This document shows, one piece after another, positions 53,839-62,174 of a stretch of DNA of 64,000 bases. Made by a program: the position numbers and the translations under genes. The notes beneath the pieces are model-generated. The model was not told where the DNA came from and ran no database searches. It worked only from the letters and a program-made list of their open reading frames with translations. Origin of the DNA: Planosporangium flavigriseum. GTDB taxonomy: Bacteria; Actinomycetota; Actinomycetes; Mycobacteriales; Micromonosporaceae. Numbering within the stretch: the stretch's first letter is position 1; each line of letters begins with the position of its first letter. Where the stretch lies: positions 186,001 through 250,000 of the forward strand of contig NZ_JAATVW010000003.1 of the NCBI RefSeq assembly GCF_011947225.1. The letters are read 5' to 3'.

Positions 53839-55380
53839 ATGGGGTACGCGAAGGTCCACTCCGTCGCGCTGCTCGGCGTCGCCGGCGAGGTCGTCGTCGT
53901 CGAGGCGCACCTGGCCACCGGCCTCCCGGGCATGGTCGTATCCGGGCTGCCCGATGCCGCTCTCGTCGAGTCCCGCGACCGGGTCCGATCCGCGATCGTG
54001 AACTCCGGCGAGTCCTGGCCCCAGCAGCGCATCACCGTCAACCTGCTCCCGGCCCACCTGCCCAAGCACGGTTCCGGCTTCGATCTGGCCGTCGCGGTCG
54101 CCGTACTCGCCGGCGCCGGTGTCGTACCGGTCGATCTACTGCGCCGCGCGGCCCTGCTCGGCGAGCTCGGCCTCGACGGCACGGTCCGGCCGACCCGCGG
54201 GGTGCTGCCCGCCGTGCTCGCCGCCGCCCGATCGGGCCTGGAGCAGGTCGTCGTCCCCGTCGCCAACGCCGCCGAGGCGAGCCTCGTACCCGGGGTGACC
54301 GTCCGGGCCGCCGGCTCCCTGCGCGAACTCGTCGCCTTCGCCCGCGACGGCGTACCGCTGCGCACCCCCGCGCCGACACCGGCGGTCGAGCTGCCGCCGG
54401 GGCCGGACCTCGCCGACGTGCTCGGTCAGGAGCGCGGGCGCCGCGCCATCGAGCTGGCCGCCGCCGGCGGGCACCACCTCGCGCTCTTCGGCCCGCCCGG
54501 GGCGGGCAAGACGATGCTGGCCCAGCGCCTGCCGACCATCCTGCCGCCACTGGACGACGAGGCCGCGCTCGAAGTGACTGCCGTGCACTCCATCGCCGGC
54601 ACGCTGCCGGCCGGCAGCCCGTTGATCCGCCGGCCGCCGTTCCAGGCGCCGCACCACACCGCGACCATGCCGTCCCTCGTCGGCGGTGGCTCGGGAATCG
54701 CCCGGCCGGGCGCGCTGAGCCTCGCCCACCGCGGGGTGCTCTTTCTGGACGAAGCCCCCGAGTACAACCGCGGCGTCCTCGACGCGCTGCGCCAGCCGCT
54801 GGAAGACGGCGAGGTCCGCCTGCTCCGCTCCGGCGGCGAGACCCGCTACCCGGCCCGGGTCCAGCTCGTCCTCGCCGCGAACCCGTGCCCGTGCGCGCGA
54901 CCGGAAGGCGACCAGCAGTGTGACTGCGGTCGACTGACGCGCAGACGCTATCTCGGTAAGTTGTCCGGTCCACTGCTCGACCGCGTCGACCTGCAGGTGA
55001 CGCTGCTTCCCGTCGCCTCTTCCGCCCTCCTGGCAGACCGCGTGACGGCGGAGAGCTCGGCCACGGTCGCGGCGCGGGTGGCCGCGGCCAGGGCGGCCGC
55101 CGCAGCCCGGTGGGCTGGCGTAACCGCCTGCAACACGGGTACGCGCGCTACCTGCAACGCCGACGTGACCGGAGCCGCGCTGCGCGACCACCGCTGGCGG
55201 CTGCCGCGCCCGGTCACCCGCGTCCTGGCGAAGGCGCTCGACCGGGGCGAACTGTCGGCGCGCGGCTACGACCGGGTCATCAAGGTCGCCTGGTCGATCG
55301 CCGACCTGGACGGCCGGCAGCGACCCGACACCGGTGACGTGACCGAAGCTCTCGAACTACGGAGGGGGACCCTGCTGTGA
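53839..55380 (+). CDS. YifB/ComM family Mg-chelatase-like AAA+ ATPase
   Basis: A 513-residue ComM-like protein. The N-terminal Lon-substrate-like domain (VHSVALLGVAGEVVVVEAHLATGLPGMVVSGLPDAALVES) is followed by an AAA+ core: Walker A GPPGAGKT near residue 219, Walker B VLFLDEAPEYNRG. A Cys-rich insert (NPCPCARPEGDQQCDCG, zinc-binding-like) and a C-terminal domain end it. In Haemophilus and Vibrio ComM helps branch migration in natural transformation, and it sits beside DprA. The function in actinomycetes is untested. ATG at 53839 directly follows yraN. Confidence 0.95.
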   Translation: MGYAKVHSVALLGVAGEVVVVEAHLATGLPGMVVSGLPDAALVESRDRVRSAIVNSGESWPQQRITVNLLPAHLPKHGSGFDLAVAVAVLAGAGVVPVDLLRRAALLGELGLDGTVRPTRGVLPAVLAAARSGLEQVVVPVANAAEASLVPGVTVRAAGSLRELVAFARDGVPLRTPAPTPAVELPPGPDLADVLGQERGRRAIELAAAGGHHLALFGPPGAGKTMLAQRLPTILPPLDDEAALEVTAVHSIAGTLPAGSPLIRRPPFQAPHHTATMPSLVGGGSGIARPGALSLAHRGVLFLDEAPEYNRGVLDALRQPLEDGEVRLLRSGGETRYPARVQLVLAANPCPCARPEGDQQCDCGRLTRRRYLGKLSGPLLDRVDLQVTLLPVASSALLADRVTAESSATVAARVAAARAAAAARWAGVTACNTGTRATCNADVTGAALRDHRWRLPRPVTRVLAKALDRGELSARGYDRVIKVAWSIADLDGRQRPDTGDVTEALELRRGTLL

Positions 55381-56585
55381 CGGCTACCGACGAGATCCGG
55401 CTGGCCCGGGTGGCGCTGGGTTGCCTGGCCGAGCCGGGCAACCGGGAACTGGGTGTCCTGGTCCGGCAGGTCGGGCCGGCGGAGGCGCTCGACCGGCTCC
55501 TGAAGGGGTACGTCTCCGAGCGACTCGCCGAGGCGGCGCGACTGCGACTGAGCGACATCATCGACGCGCCGGACCTGGCTCGGGGGCTGCTCGACAGCGC
55601 CGACCGGATGGGCGCCAGGGTGGTCACCCCCGAAGACCACGAGTGGCCGGCACAGCTCGACGACCTGGCCCGCATCAGCCGGGCCTCCGACGGCCGCGCG
55701 GTTGACCGGGACACCGACCCTCCCCAATGCCTGTGGGTACGCGGCGACGCCCCGCTCAACGAGGCGTTCACCCGGTCCGTGGCCATCGTCGGCGCCCGAG
55801 CCGCCAGCAACTACGGCACGTACGTCGCCACCGAGATGTCGCATGGGCTCGCGGAACGCGGCTGGACCGTGGTCTCCGGTGGAGCGTTCGGCATCGACGC
55901 GGCCGCGCACCGTGCCGCGCTCGCCGCCGACGGGTTGACCGCGGCCATCCTCGCGTGCGGCGTCGACCGGCCGTACCCGCTCGGCCACGCCAACCTCTTC
56001 GACCGCATCGCCGAGACGGGGTTGCTCATCAGCGAGTGGCCGTTCGGCTCCGCCCCGCATCGGCTGCGGTTCCTCGTCCGCAACCGGGTCATCGCCGCCG
56101 TGACCCGGGGCACGGTGATGGTCGAAGCCGGCGGCCGCAGTGGGGCCCGCCAGACGCTCGGGCGGGCTCGTGCTCTCGGCCGCGCGGTGATGGCGGTGCC
56201 CGGCCCGGTCACCAGCGCCATGTCGGTCGGCTGCCACGCCGAGCTACGGGAGGAGGGCACCCGGCTGGTCAACAACTACAGCGAGATCCTGGAGGAGGTG
56301 GGCCGGATCGGTGACGACCTCGCGCCGCCGCCACGGGGACCTGACCGTCCACATGACACGCTCGATCCACTCGCAACGCAACTGCTCGACGCCGTGCTGC
56401 CGCGCAAGGCGCGTACCGCCGAAGAGATCGCCGCAGCGGCCGGGGTGAGCGGCCGAGACGCCCGCCGTACGCTGCCCACGCTGGTCGACGCCGGATTTGT
56501 CGTCGAGCACGGCAGCGGGTACCGGCTGGCGCCGACACCGTCCTCGTGCGAACCGCCGGCGGCGGGACGGTGGCCGGCTCCGTGA
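55377..56585 (+). CDS. dprA: DNA-processing protein DprA
   Basis: A 402-residue protein that in competent bacteria loads RecA onto incoming single strands. The Rossmann-type core has VAIVGARAASNYGTYVATEMSHGLAERGWTVVSGGAFGIDAAAHRAALAADGLTAAILACGVD, then the GLLISEWPFGSAPHRLRFLVRNRVIAAVTRGTVMVEAGGRSGARQT block. An N-terminal SAM-like part and a C-terminal winged helix (about residues 330-380) are present. GTG at 55377 overlaps the yifB stop (GTGA). Function in a non-transformable actinomycete is unknown. Confidence 0.96.
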   Translation: MTATDEIRLARVALGCLAEPGNRELGVLVRQVGPAEALDRLLKGYVSERLAEAARLRLSDIIDAPDLARGLLDSADRMGARVVTPEDHEWPAQLDDLARISRASDGRAVDRDTDPPQCLWVRGDAPLNEAFTRSVAIVGARAASNYGTYVATEMSHGLAERGWTVVSGGAFGIDAAAHRAALAADGLTAAILACGVDRPYPLGHANLFDRIAETGLLISEWPFGSAPHRLRFLVRNRVIAAVTRGTVMVEAGGRSGARQTLGRARALGRAVMAVPGPVTSAMSVGCHAELREEGTRLVNNYSEILEEVGRIGDDLAPPPRGPDRPHDTLDPLATQLLDAVLPRKARTAEEIAAAAGVSGRDARRTLPTLVDAGFVVEHGSGYRLAPTPSSCEPPAAGRWPAP

Positions 56586-56865
56586 TTTCGCTCATGCCAT
56601 CGATATAGGTCGGCGTCCGCCGGCGCCGCGACCCGGCGCTGCCGGCGCTGGGCCAGGTCGTCGATCGCGGCCCAACCATCAGGCCGTCCACCTGGGACGA
56701 TCTGCGCCTGCAAGCACCCGGACGCAATCGGCCGATGCACGTGCCACCCGACGAGCGACACAATTCCGGCAGTGGATTTCACCACAAACGATGGAGCCGA
56801 GACGTTTTCCGGCCACGCACGCGGGTAGAGCCCGTTCACCTCAATCTACGAGGAGGCCGGTCGAA
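56586..56865. other. 280-base gap between dprA and the STAS gene
   Basis: No convincing gene in either strand. The reverse frame (SLVGWHVHRPIASGCLQAQIVP and similar) has no recognised family and no good start. The STAS gene starts at its end with GAGGAGG upstream. Could be a promoter region or a decayed gene. Confidence 0.4.
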
Positions 56866-57186
56866 ATGAACTCCTTCGTCGTTGTCCGCCTCGACGGCGC
56901 CGCACTCGTGTGGACCGACTGGACGCTCAACGGCACCGTCGCCCCCGAGCTGTACCGGGTCCTGCAGGAACTGCTGGACACCGGGGCCAAACCGGTGGTC
57001 ATCGACCTCGTCGAGGTCCCGTCCATCGACAGCTCAGCCGTCGCCGTACTCGCCGCCGCCGCCGTACGAGCCGGCCAACTCGGCTTCGGTCTTGAACTGC
57101 GCCTGCCCGGGGGGCATGCCATACCGGTGCGCGACGCCGCACAGCTACGCAGCGCGCTCATGCTGGCGTACCCGACCGCCGCCTGA
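56866..57186 (+). CDS. STAS domain protein (anti-anti-sigma-like)
   Basis: A 106-residue protein of STAS fold (SpoIIAA/RsbV/MlaB type). The segment VVIDLVEVPSIDSSAVAVLAAAAVRA contains the DSS site: Ser56 lies where the kinase of anti-sigma systems phosphorylates RsbV proteins. Flanking strands are VVRLDGAALVWTDWTL and LELRLPGG. The start ATG at 56866 has GAGGAGG upstream. No anti-sigma factor or kinase gene lies in the window, so its partner is unknown. It converges with the protease-inhibitor gene, three bases apart. Confidence 0.85.
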   Translation: MNSFVVVRLDGAALVWTDWTLNGTVAPELYRVLQELLDTGAKPVVIDLVEVPSIDSSAVAVLAAAAVRAGQLGFGLELRLPGGHAIPVRDAAQLRSALMLAYPTAA

Positions 57187-57189
57187 GGT

Positions 57190-57498
57190 TCAGTCCGTCC
57201 GCACCCGCACGGTGTACGACTGTGCGGCCACCTCGGCGGGCTCCCACGGGCGGCGCAGGTGTGCCCGGACCACCCCCGGCTCGTCGACCCGCAGCACGAC
57301 AAGCCGGTCACCCGGGGCACCCGGATACGTCGACGCCGGCGGCAACACCCGATCGTCGACGACCGCCATACCCGCCGGCGGGTCCAGCTCCCAGCGGTAC
57401 CCGGTCGACACGTTCTGCGGCAGCACCACTTCGAGGGTCTCGCCACGCGGGACAACGACGGTCGAGCCGTCGTCAGCCGGGCCAACGCGAAAGGTCAC
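57190..57498 (-). CDS. chagasin family (I42) protease inhibitor
   Basis: A 102-residue protein with the three loops of chagasin-type cysteine-protease inhibitors: the first as NVSTGYRWEL (family NPTTGY-like, residues 29-38), an internal Gly-rich segment PPASTYPGAPGDRLVVLRV, and RRPWEP (RPW loop, about 81-86). In trypanosomes and some bacteria they bind papain-like proteases. No signal peptide is seen, so it may act inside the cell, or it is exported some other way. The GTG at 57498 has GGGGAGG nine bases upstream. It overlaps the LacI gene by 26 bases, in the same direction. Confidence 0.8.
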   Translation of the reverse strand: MTFRVGPADDGSTVVVPRGETLEVVLPQNVSTGYRWELDPPAGMAVVDDRVLPPASTYPGAPGDRLVVLRVDEPGVVRAHLRRPWEPAEVAAQSYTVRVRTD

Positions 57499-58546
57499 GG
57501 GCGCCGTCCTCCCCGCCGGCGGCTCGGGGTAACGGAATCAACCTCGGTGGACCGGTCGTCTCCCGTACCACCAGCCTGGTCGGCACCACGACGTCGATGG
57601 GGTGCACCTTCGCACTACCGGTCAACGCCTCCAGCAGCATCGACGCGGCCAGCCGCCCCTCCGCCACAGCGGGCTGCGCCACCGTCGTCAGGCCGAGTAC
57701 GGCCGACAGCTCGTGATCATCGATGCCGATGACGCTGATGTCGGTGGGCACGCGGAGGCCGTACTCGCGCAGGGTGCGCATCGCGCCCATGGCCGTCTCG
57801 TCGCAGGCGGCGAACACCGCGGTCGGCGGATCGCCACGCCGTAGCAGTTCGGCCATGCCGCGGGCACCACCGTCGATGGTAAATCCGGCCTCGACCTCAA
57901 GCGCTTCCTCGGGCTGCAGGCCGGCCGCGCACAGCGCCTGCCGGTACCCGGCCGTCCGGTCGATGTGGACGTTGGAGGCGAACTCGTCGTGTGCGTCGCC
58001 GGCGAGGTGGGCGATTCGCCGATGTCCCAGCGCGATGAGATGTTCCGTAGCGGCCCGGGCCGCGGCCTGATCATCGATACACACGCTGCCCCATCCGGGC
58101 TGCCGGCCGCCGACGACGACGATCGGCAGGCCGAGCCGGTCGAGCGCCGCATCGTCCTCGGCCGTACGCGGCACGCAGGCCAGGATCAGCGCGTCGACTC
58201 GTTTGTGCAGCCCGGAGCCGTGAAAGAGCCGTCTGGTCGCGGCCTGCCGACCGGCGAGGTTGAACAGCAGCACGTCATGACCGGAGGCGCGCAGGACCTC
58301 CTCGGCGGCGTCGACCAGGGTGGCGAAGTACCACCGGGTGACCCGTGGCACCACCACCCCGACCGAACCGCTACGCCCGCCGGCGAGCCGGGACGCGCTC
58401 GGCGACGCGACGTAGCCGAGCTCGGCCGCCGCGGACAGCACCCGGTCCCGGGTCTTCGGAGTCACCATCGGAAGCCCGCGCAGGGCGCGTGACACGGTGG
58501 CCGTGGAGACCCCGGCCAACCGTGCCACGTCGTCGATTTTGGCCAT
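57473..58546 (-). CDS. LacI family transcriptional regulator
   Basis: A 357-residue repressor. The N-terminal HTH (IDDVARLAGVSTATVSRALRG) and hinge are followed by a periplasmic-binding-protein fold (VGVVVPRVTRWYFATLVDAAEEVL, GLPIVVVGGRQPGWGSVCIDDQAAARAATEHLIALGHRRIAHLAG). C-terminal blocks FAACDETAMGAMRTLREYGLRVPTDISVIGIDDHEL are typical of LacI/GalR sugar regulators. It is the fourth gene of the sugar ABC operon and probably represses it through TGCAAGCGTTTACA at 62013-62026. ATG at 58546. Confidence 0.95.
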   Translation of the reverse strand: MAKIDDVARLAGVSTATVSRALRGLPMVTPKTRDRVLSAAAELGYVASPSASRLAGGRSGSVGVVVPRVTRWYFATLVDAAEEVLRASGHDVLLFNLAGRQAATRRLFHGSGLHKRVDALILACVPRTAEDDAALDRLGLPIVVVGGRQPGWGSVCIDDQAAARAATEHLIALGHRRIAHLAGDAHDEFASNVHIDRTAGYRQALCAAGLQPEEALEVEAGFTIDGGARGMAELLRRGDPPTAVFAACDETAMGAMRTLREYGLRVPTDISVIGIDDHELSAVLGLTTVAQPAVAEGRLAASMLLEALTGSAKVHPIDVVVPTRLVVRETTGPPRLIPLPRAAGGEDGARDLSRWPG

Positions 58547-58576
58547 TACCGCCTCTCGCCGACCCGCGCCGGCGAC

Positions 58577-59548
58577 TCAGCCCTTGACGCTGCCGGTGAG
58601 CAGTCCACGGACGAAGTAACGCTGCAGCGACAGGAAAACGATCAGCGGGATGATCATAGAGACGAACGCTCCGGACGTCAGCCGCTGCCACTCGTTACCG
58701 CGAGTGCCCGCCAACTGGGCCAGCCGTACCGTCATGGGGGCCGACTCTGCGTTGCCGCCGGCAAAGATCAGCGCGACCAGCAGGTCGTTCCACACCCACA
58801 GGAACTGGAAGATCGCCAGCGCCGCGATCGCGGGTGTGATGAGCGGCAGGACGATGTTGCGGAAGATCATCGCGTGCGTGGCGCCGTCGACGCGGGCCGC
58901 CTCCATGAGGTCACCCGGCAAGCTGGACATCGCATTGTGCAGCAGGAAGATGGCGAACGGCAGCGCGAAGCAGGTGTGCGCCAGCCAGACCGCCATGAAC
59001 CGGTCGACCCCCTGCGGCGCCCAGGCCGGCAGCAGGGTGAGGCCGCCGATCGAGACACCGGTCGAGATCAGCTTCAGCAGCGGCACCAGCGCCATCTGCA
59101 GCGGCACGATCTGCAGCGCGAAGATCAGGATGTAAAGCCAGTCGCGGCCCCGGAACCGCATCCAGGCCAGCGCGTACGAGGCGAACGCCGCGAACGCGAT
59201 CGGGAACAGCACCGACGGAATCGTGATGACCAGCGAGTTGACGAAGTAGCTGGCGAGCTGACCCGACGACGACGAGGTGCCGAACAGCACCTCGTTGTAG
59301 TTGTCCAGGGTCAGTTGCGGGTTGCTGAAGAACGTCCACCAGCCCGTCGTCTTGATGTCGTTCTCCGGGCGGAACGATGAGATGAACAGCCCGAAGGTCG
59401 GGATCGTCCACAGGATCGCGATCAGGATCGACACGATGCTGGCGGTACGGCTGTTGAGCTTGCGGCGCACCCGCTTGACCGCGGAGTCGGGCTGGGCTTG
59501 GAGGGGCTCGGGCGCGATGATCGCGCCGGCACCTGCGGTGGCAGTCAT
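58577..59548 (-). CDS. carbohydrate ABC transporter permease (MalG type)
   Basis: A 323-residue inner-membrane permease with six helices and the cytoplasmic EAA loop EAARVDGATHAMIFRNIVLPLITPAI, which contacts the ATPase. The long N-terminal part (about 40 residues) precedes the first helix (ASIVSILIAILWTIPTFGLFI). A close match to the AglG/ThuG/MalG class of di- and oligosaccharide importers. The ATG at 59548 overlaps the stop of the other permease (ATGA). No ATPase gene is present, so the shared MsiK-type ATPase probably powers it. Confidence 0.94.
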   Translation of the reverse strand: MTATAGAGAIIAPEPLQAQPDSAVKRVRRKLNSRTASIVSILIAILWTIPTFGLFISSFRPENDIKTTGWWTFFSNPQLTLDNYNEVLFGTSSSSGQLASYFVNSLVITIPSVLFPIAFAAFASYALAWMRFRGRDWLYILIFALQIVPLQMALVPLLKLISTGVSIGGLTLLPAWAPQGVDRFMAVWLAHTCFALPFAIFLLHNAMSSLPGDLMEAARVDGATHAMIFRNIVLPLITPAIAALAIFQFLWVWNDLLVALIFAGGNAESAPMTVRLAQLAGTRGNEWQRLTSGAFVSMIIPLIVFLSLQRYFVRGLLTGSVKG

Positions 59549-60522
59549 CGGCCCTCCCGTTGGTGGCGCAGGGAACGAACCTGGTAGATCACGATCGGCA
59601 GAACAAGGACGAACAGGAAGACGGCCAGCGCGGATCCCCGCCCGGTCTGTCCGAAGCGGAACGCCTGGTCGTACATGCCGTTGGCGATGACGCTGGTGTC
59701 GAACTGACCACCCGTCATGGTGCGCACAATGTCGAAGACCTTCAGCGTGGCGATCGAGATGCTCACCACGACCACGACCAGCGACGACCGGATCGACGGC
59801 AGGGTGATCTGCCAGAACAACTGCCAGGCGTTGGTGCCGTCGATGCGAGCGGCCTCGATGATGTCCGCCGGAATTGCCTTGATGGCCGCGGACAGGATGA
59901 CCATCGCGAAGCCGGCCTGGATCCAGACCATGACGATGAGCAGGAAGATCGTGTTGAGTGGCGGGTTGAGCAGGAACTGCTTCGGCTCACCGCCGAACCA
60001 GACGACGATCTGGTTGAGCAGACCGATCTGCTGGGCGTCCTTGTCGCCGCGGTAGGCGTACACGAACTTCCAGATGATGCCGGCACCGACGAACGAAATG
60101 GCCATCGGCATGAAGACCAGGGACTTCGCGAGCGACTCCAGACGGGCGCGGTCGACCAGGACGGCGTAGACGAGGCCGACGGTCGTCGCCAGGAGAGGCA
60201 CCAGGAGGACCCAGATGAGCGTGTTGCGCAGGACGTGCAGGACGTCGGACTGCGAGAACATCCACGTGTAGTTGTCCAGGCCCACCCAGGCGCTGCTGTC
60301 ACCGTTCTGGAACGACAGCCACGTGGTGCGGATGGCCGGAACGATCAGACCGACCGCCAGCAGCAGCACGGCTGGGGCGAGGAAGCCAAGGATCTGCCAC
60401 CTCTCATGTCCCCGCTTGGGCGCCCGATCGATGAACAGCAGTAGGGCAGCGACCACGAGGCCGAATACCGCGAGGCCGACCAACAGTTGGATGAACTTGG
60501 GCTGCTCGGTCGCGAAGTCCAT
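59545..60522 (-). CDS. carbohydrate ABC transporter permease (MalF type)
   Basis: A 325-residue permease with two N-terminal helices (FIQLLVGLAVFGLVVAALLLFI; ILGFLAPAVLLLAVGLIVPAI) and the EAA motif EAARIDGTNAWQLFWQITLPSIRSSL. It is the AglF/MalF partner of the next gene. ATG at 60522 has GGAGGGG upstream. It follows the substrate-binding protein gene, with the hairpin 60550-60597 between them. Confidence 0.94.
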   Translation of the reverse strand: MDFATEQPKFIQLLVGLAVFGLVVAALLLFIDRAPKRGHERWQILGFLAPAVLLLAVGLIVPAIRTTWLSFQNGDSSAWVGLDNYTWMFSQSDVLHVLRNTLIWVLLVPLLATTVGLVYAVLVDRARLESLAKSLVFMPMAISFVGAGIIWKFVYAYRGDKDAQQIGLLNQIVVWFGGEPKQFLLNPPLNTIFLLIVMVWIQAGFAMVILSAAIKAIPADIIEAARIDGTNAWQLFWQITLPSIRSSLVVVVVSISIATLKVFDIVRTMTGGQFDTSVIANGMYDQAFRFGQTGRGSALAVFLFVLVLPIVIYQVRSLRHQREGR

Positions 60523-60549
60523 CTATCCCCTCCTCCCCTCGGGGTGATC

Positions 60550-60597
60550 CGGTGGTTTCCGGGGCGGCCGGTGCGAGGCCGGCCCCGGAAACCACCG
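60550..60597 (-). terminator. hairpin between binding-protein and permease genes
   Basis: A 16-bp perfect stem (60550-60565 with 60582-60597, core GGTGGTTTCCGGGGC) extended by an inner GGCC/GGCC pair, six bases after the binding-protein stop. Such intercistronic hairpins in sugar operons lower permease expression relative to the binding protein by partial termination or by stabilising the upstream mRNA. Confidence 0.7.
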
Positions 60598-60603
60598 AGG
60601 CGA

Positions 60604-61950
60604 CTACTTCGGCCAGCTAGCCTCGATCTTGTCGAGAGCGGTCTTGGTGTCGGTGCCGTTGATCCAGTCGGTCATGCCCTTCCAGAACGACCCGGCGCCG
60701 ACGGCGGCGGGCATCTGGTCGGAACCGTCGAAGCGGGCCACGGTGCTCGGGTCGTTCAAGATCTGCACCGAGAGCTTGTCGATCGGGTTCTGGACGTTGT
60801 TGACGTCTAGGCCCTTATTGGCCGAGACCCACGAGCCGAGCTTTGCGCGGCTGTTAGCGAAGTCGGCGCTCGCCAGGTACTCCTGGACCGCCTGCACCTC
60901 GGGACGGTCGGCGAAGGCGCCGACGAACTCGCCGGCCACCAGGACCGGCTTGCCCTTGCTGGCGTCAACCGCCGGGAAGTAGAAGGCGTACACGTCGCCG
61001 TCCTCGGCCACCTTCGTTCCCTTGGGCCACTGCGCGGCGTAGAACGAGGCCTGGCGGTGCAGCGTGCACTTGCCCTGCAGGATCGGCAGGCCCCCCTCCT
61101 GGAACGAGGTGGTCGCGATGCTCTTCACGCCACCGAAACTGGCGTTGACGAACTTCTCGTTCTTCAGAATCGAGCCGGCACGGTCGACGGCCGACGCCAC
61201 CTTCGGGTCGTTGAACGGGATCTGATGGTTGACCCACTGGTCGTAGACGTCCGGCCCCTGGTCGCGGAGCATGATGTCCTCGATCCAGTCGGTCGCCGGC
61301 CAACCGGTCGCCTCACCGGACTCGATCCCGGCGCACCACGGCTTGGTGCCGGACGCCGCGATCTGGTTGCTGAGACCGATCAGTTCGTCCCAGGTCGTCG
61401 GGATCTTGTAGCCCTTCTCCTTGAAGGTCTTCGGCGAGTACCAGACGAAGGACTTGACGTTCGAACCGAGCGGCGCGCCGTAGAACTTGCCACCGGACGA
61501 CCCGTATCCGATCCAGTCCTTGGACCAGTTCTTCGCCGCCTCCGCCTTGACCTTCTCCGGCGCCGGCTTGAGCTTGCCCGACTTGACGAAGCGGTTCATG
61601 AGGCCCGGCTGCGGGAAGAAGGCCAGGTCCGGGGCGTTACCGCCGTCCACCCGCACCTGGATCTGGGCCTCCATCTCGCCGCTGCCCTCATAAGCGATCT
61701 TGATGCCGGTACAGTCGGAGAACTTCTTCCACGCCTGCTCCAGCAGGTCCGCCTCGGTGTCACGGATCGTCGCGTAGATCGAAACGGTGGTGCCGTCGTG
61801 GCCCTGGTATTGCTTGAACGCGGCGCACTCCGCCGAATCCTTGTTGGCGTTGGAGCTCGTGCCGCTGGAGCATCCAGCGGCGCCGACGAGCGCCAAGCCG
61901 ACCGCGCTGACGAGCACGAGCGCGCGGCGTCCACGTAACAGGACGGCCAT
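60604..61950 (-). CDS. sugar ABC transporter substrate-binding lipoprotein
   Basis: A 448-residue solute-binding protein of the AglE/MalE family. The signal peptide (LLRGRRALVLVSAVGLALVGAAGC) ends in a lipobox GAAGC, so the protein is lipid-anchored. The mature part starts with SSGTSSNANKDSAECAAFKQY and shows the two-lobe fold with NAPDLAFFPQPGLMNRFVKSG and PTTWDELIGLSNQIA. The ATG at 61950 has GAGGAGG eight bases upstream. A second ATG six bases earlier is too close to the site. First gene of the operon, preceded by the LacI-type operator. The sugar is not identified. Confidence 0.93.
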   Translation of the reverse strand: MAVLLRGRRALVLVSAVGLALVGAAGCSSGTSSNANKDSAECAAFKQYQGHDGTTVSIYATIRDTEADLLEQAWKKFSDCTGIKIAYEGSGEMEAQIQVRVDGGNAPDLAFFPQPGLMNRFVKSGKLKPAPEKVKAEAAKNWSKDWIGYGSSGGKFYGAPLGSNVKSFVWYSPKTFKEKGYKIPTTWDELIGLSNQIAASGTKPWCAGIESGEATGWPATDWIEDIMLRDQGPDVYDQWVNHQIPFNDPKVASAVDRAGSILKNEKFVNASFGGVKSIATTSFQEGGLPILQGKCTLHRQASFYAAQWPKGTKVAEDGDVYAFYFPAVDASKGKPVLVAGEFVGAFADRPEVQAVQEYLASADFANSRAKLGSWVSANKGLDVNNVQNPIDKLSVQILNDPSTVARFDGSDQMPAAVGAGSFWKGMTDWINGTDTKTALDKIEASWPK

Positions 61951-62012
61951 GAACATGCCTCCTCGATGACAGACAAGTCCGGGCGCACGCCCGCGGCCCG
62001 GGTTGGGGTACA

Positions 62013-62026
62013 TGCAAGCGTTTACA
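62013..62026. promoter_or_regulatory. LacI-family operator before the sugar operon
   Basis: TGCAAGCGTTTACA at 62013-62026 matches the consensus TGnAAnCGnTTnCA at every fixed base. It lies 63 bases upstream of the binding-protein start codon. The LacI protein encoded by the fourth gene of the operon is the natural candidate to bind it. Confidence 0.75.
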
Positions 62027-62174
62027 TTGATGACTGTCCAGAGGATCACGTCGGCCTGCGATAACGATTCGGAAACCTGGCCACAACATTGACGCCTACC
62101 GTTATCCTTTCGTCCGATGTGCGGCAGTAAAGCCCGTCGGCGGCGCGCCGCCTTGACGAACCGGCACCGGTTCC

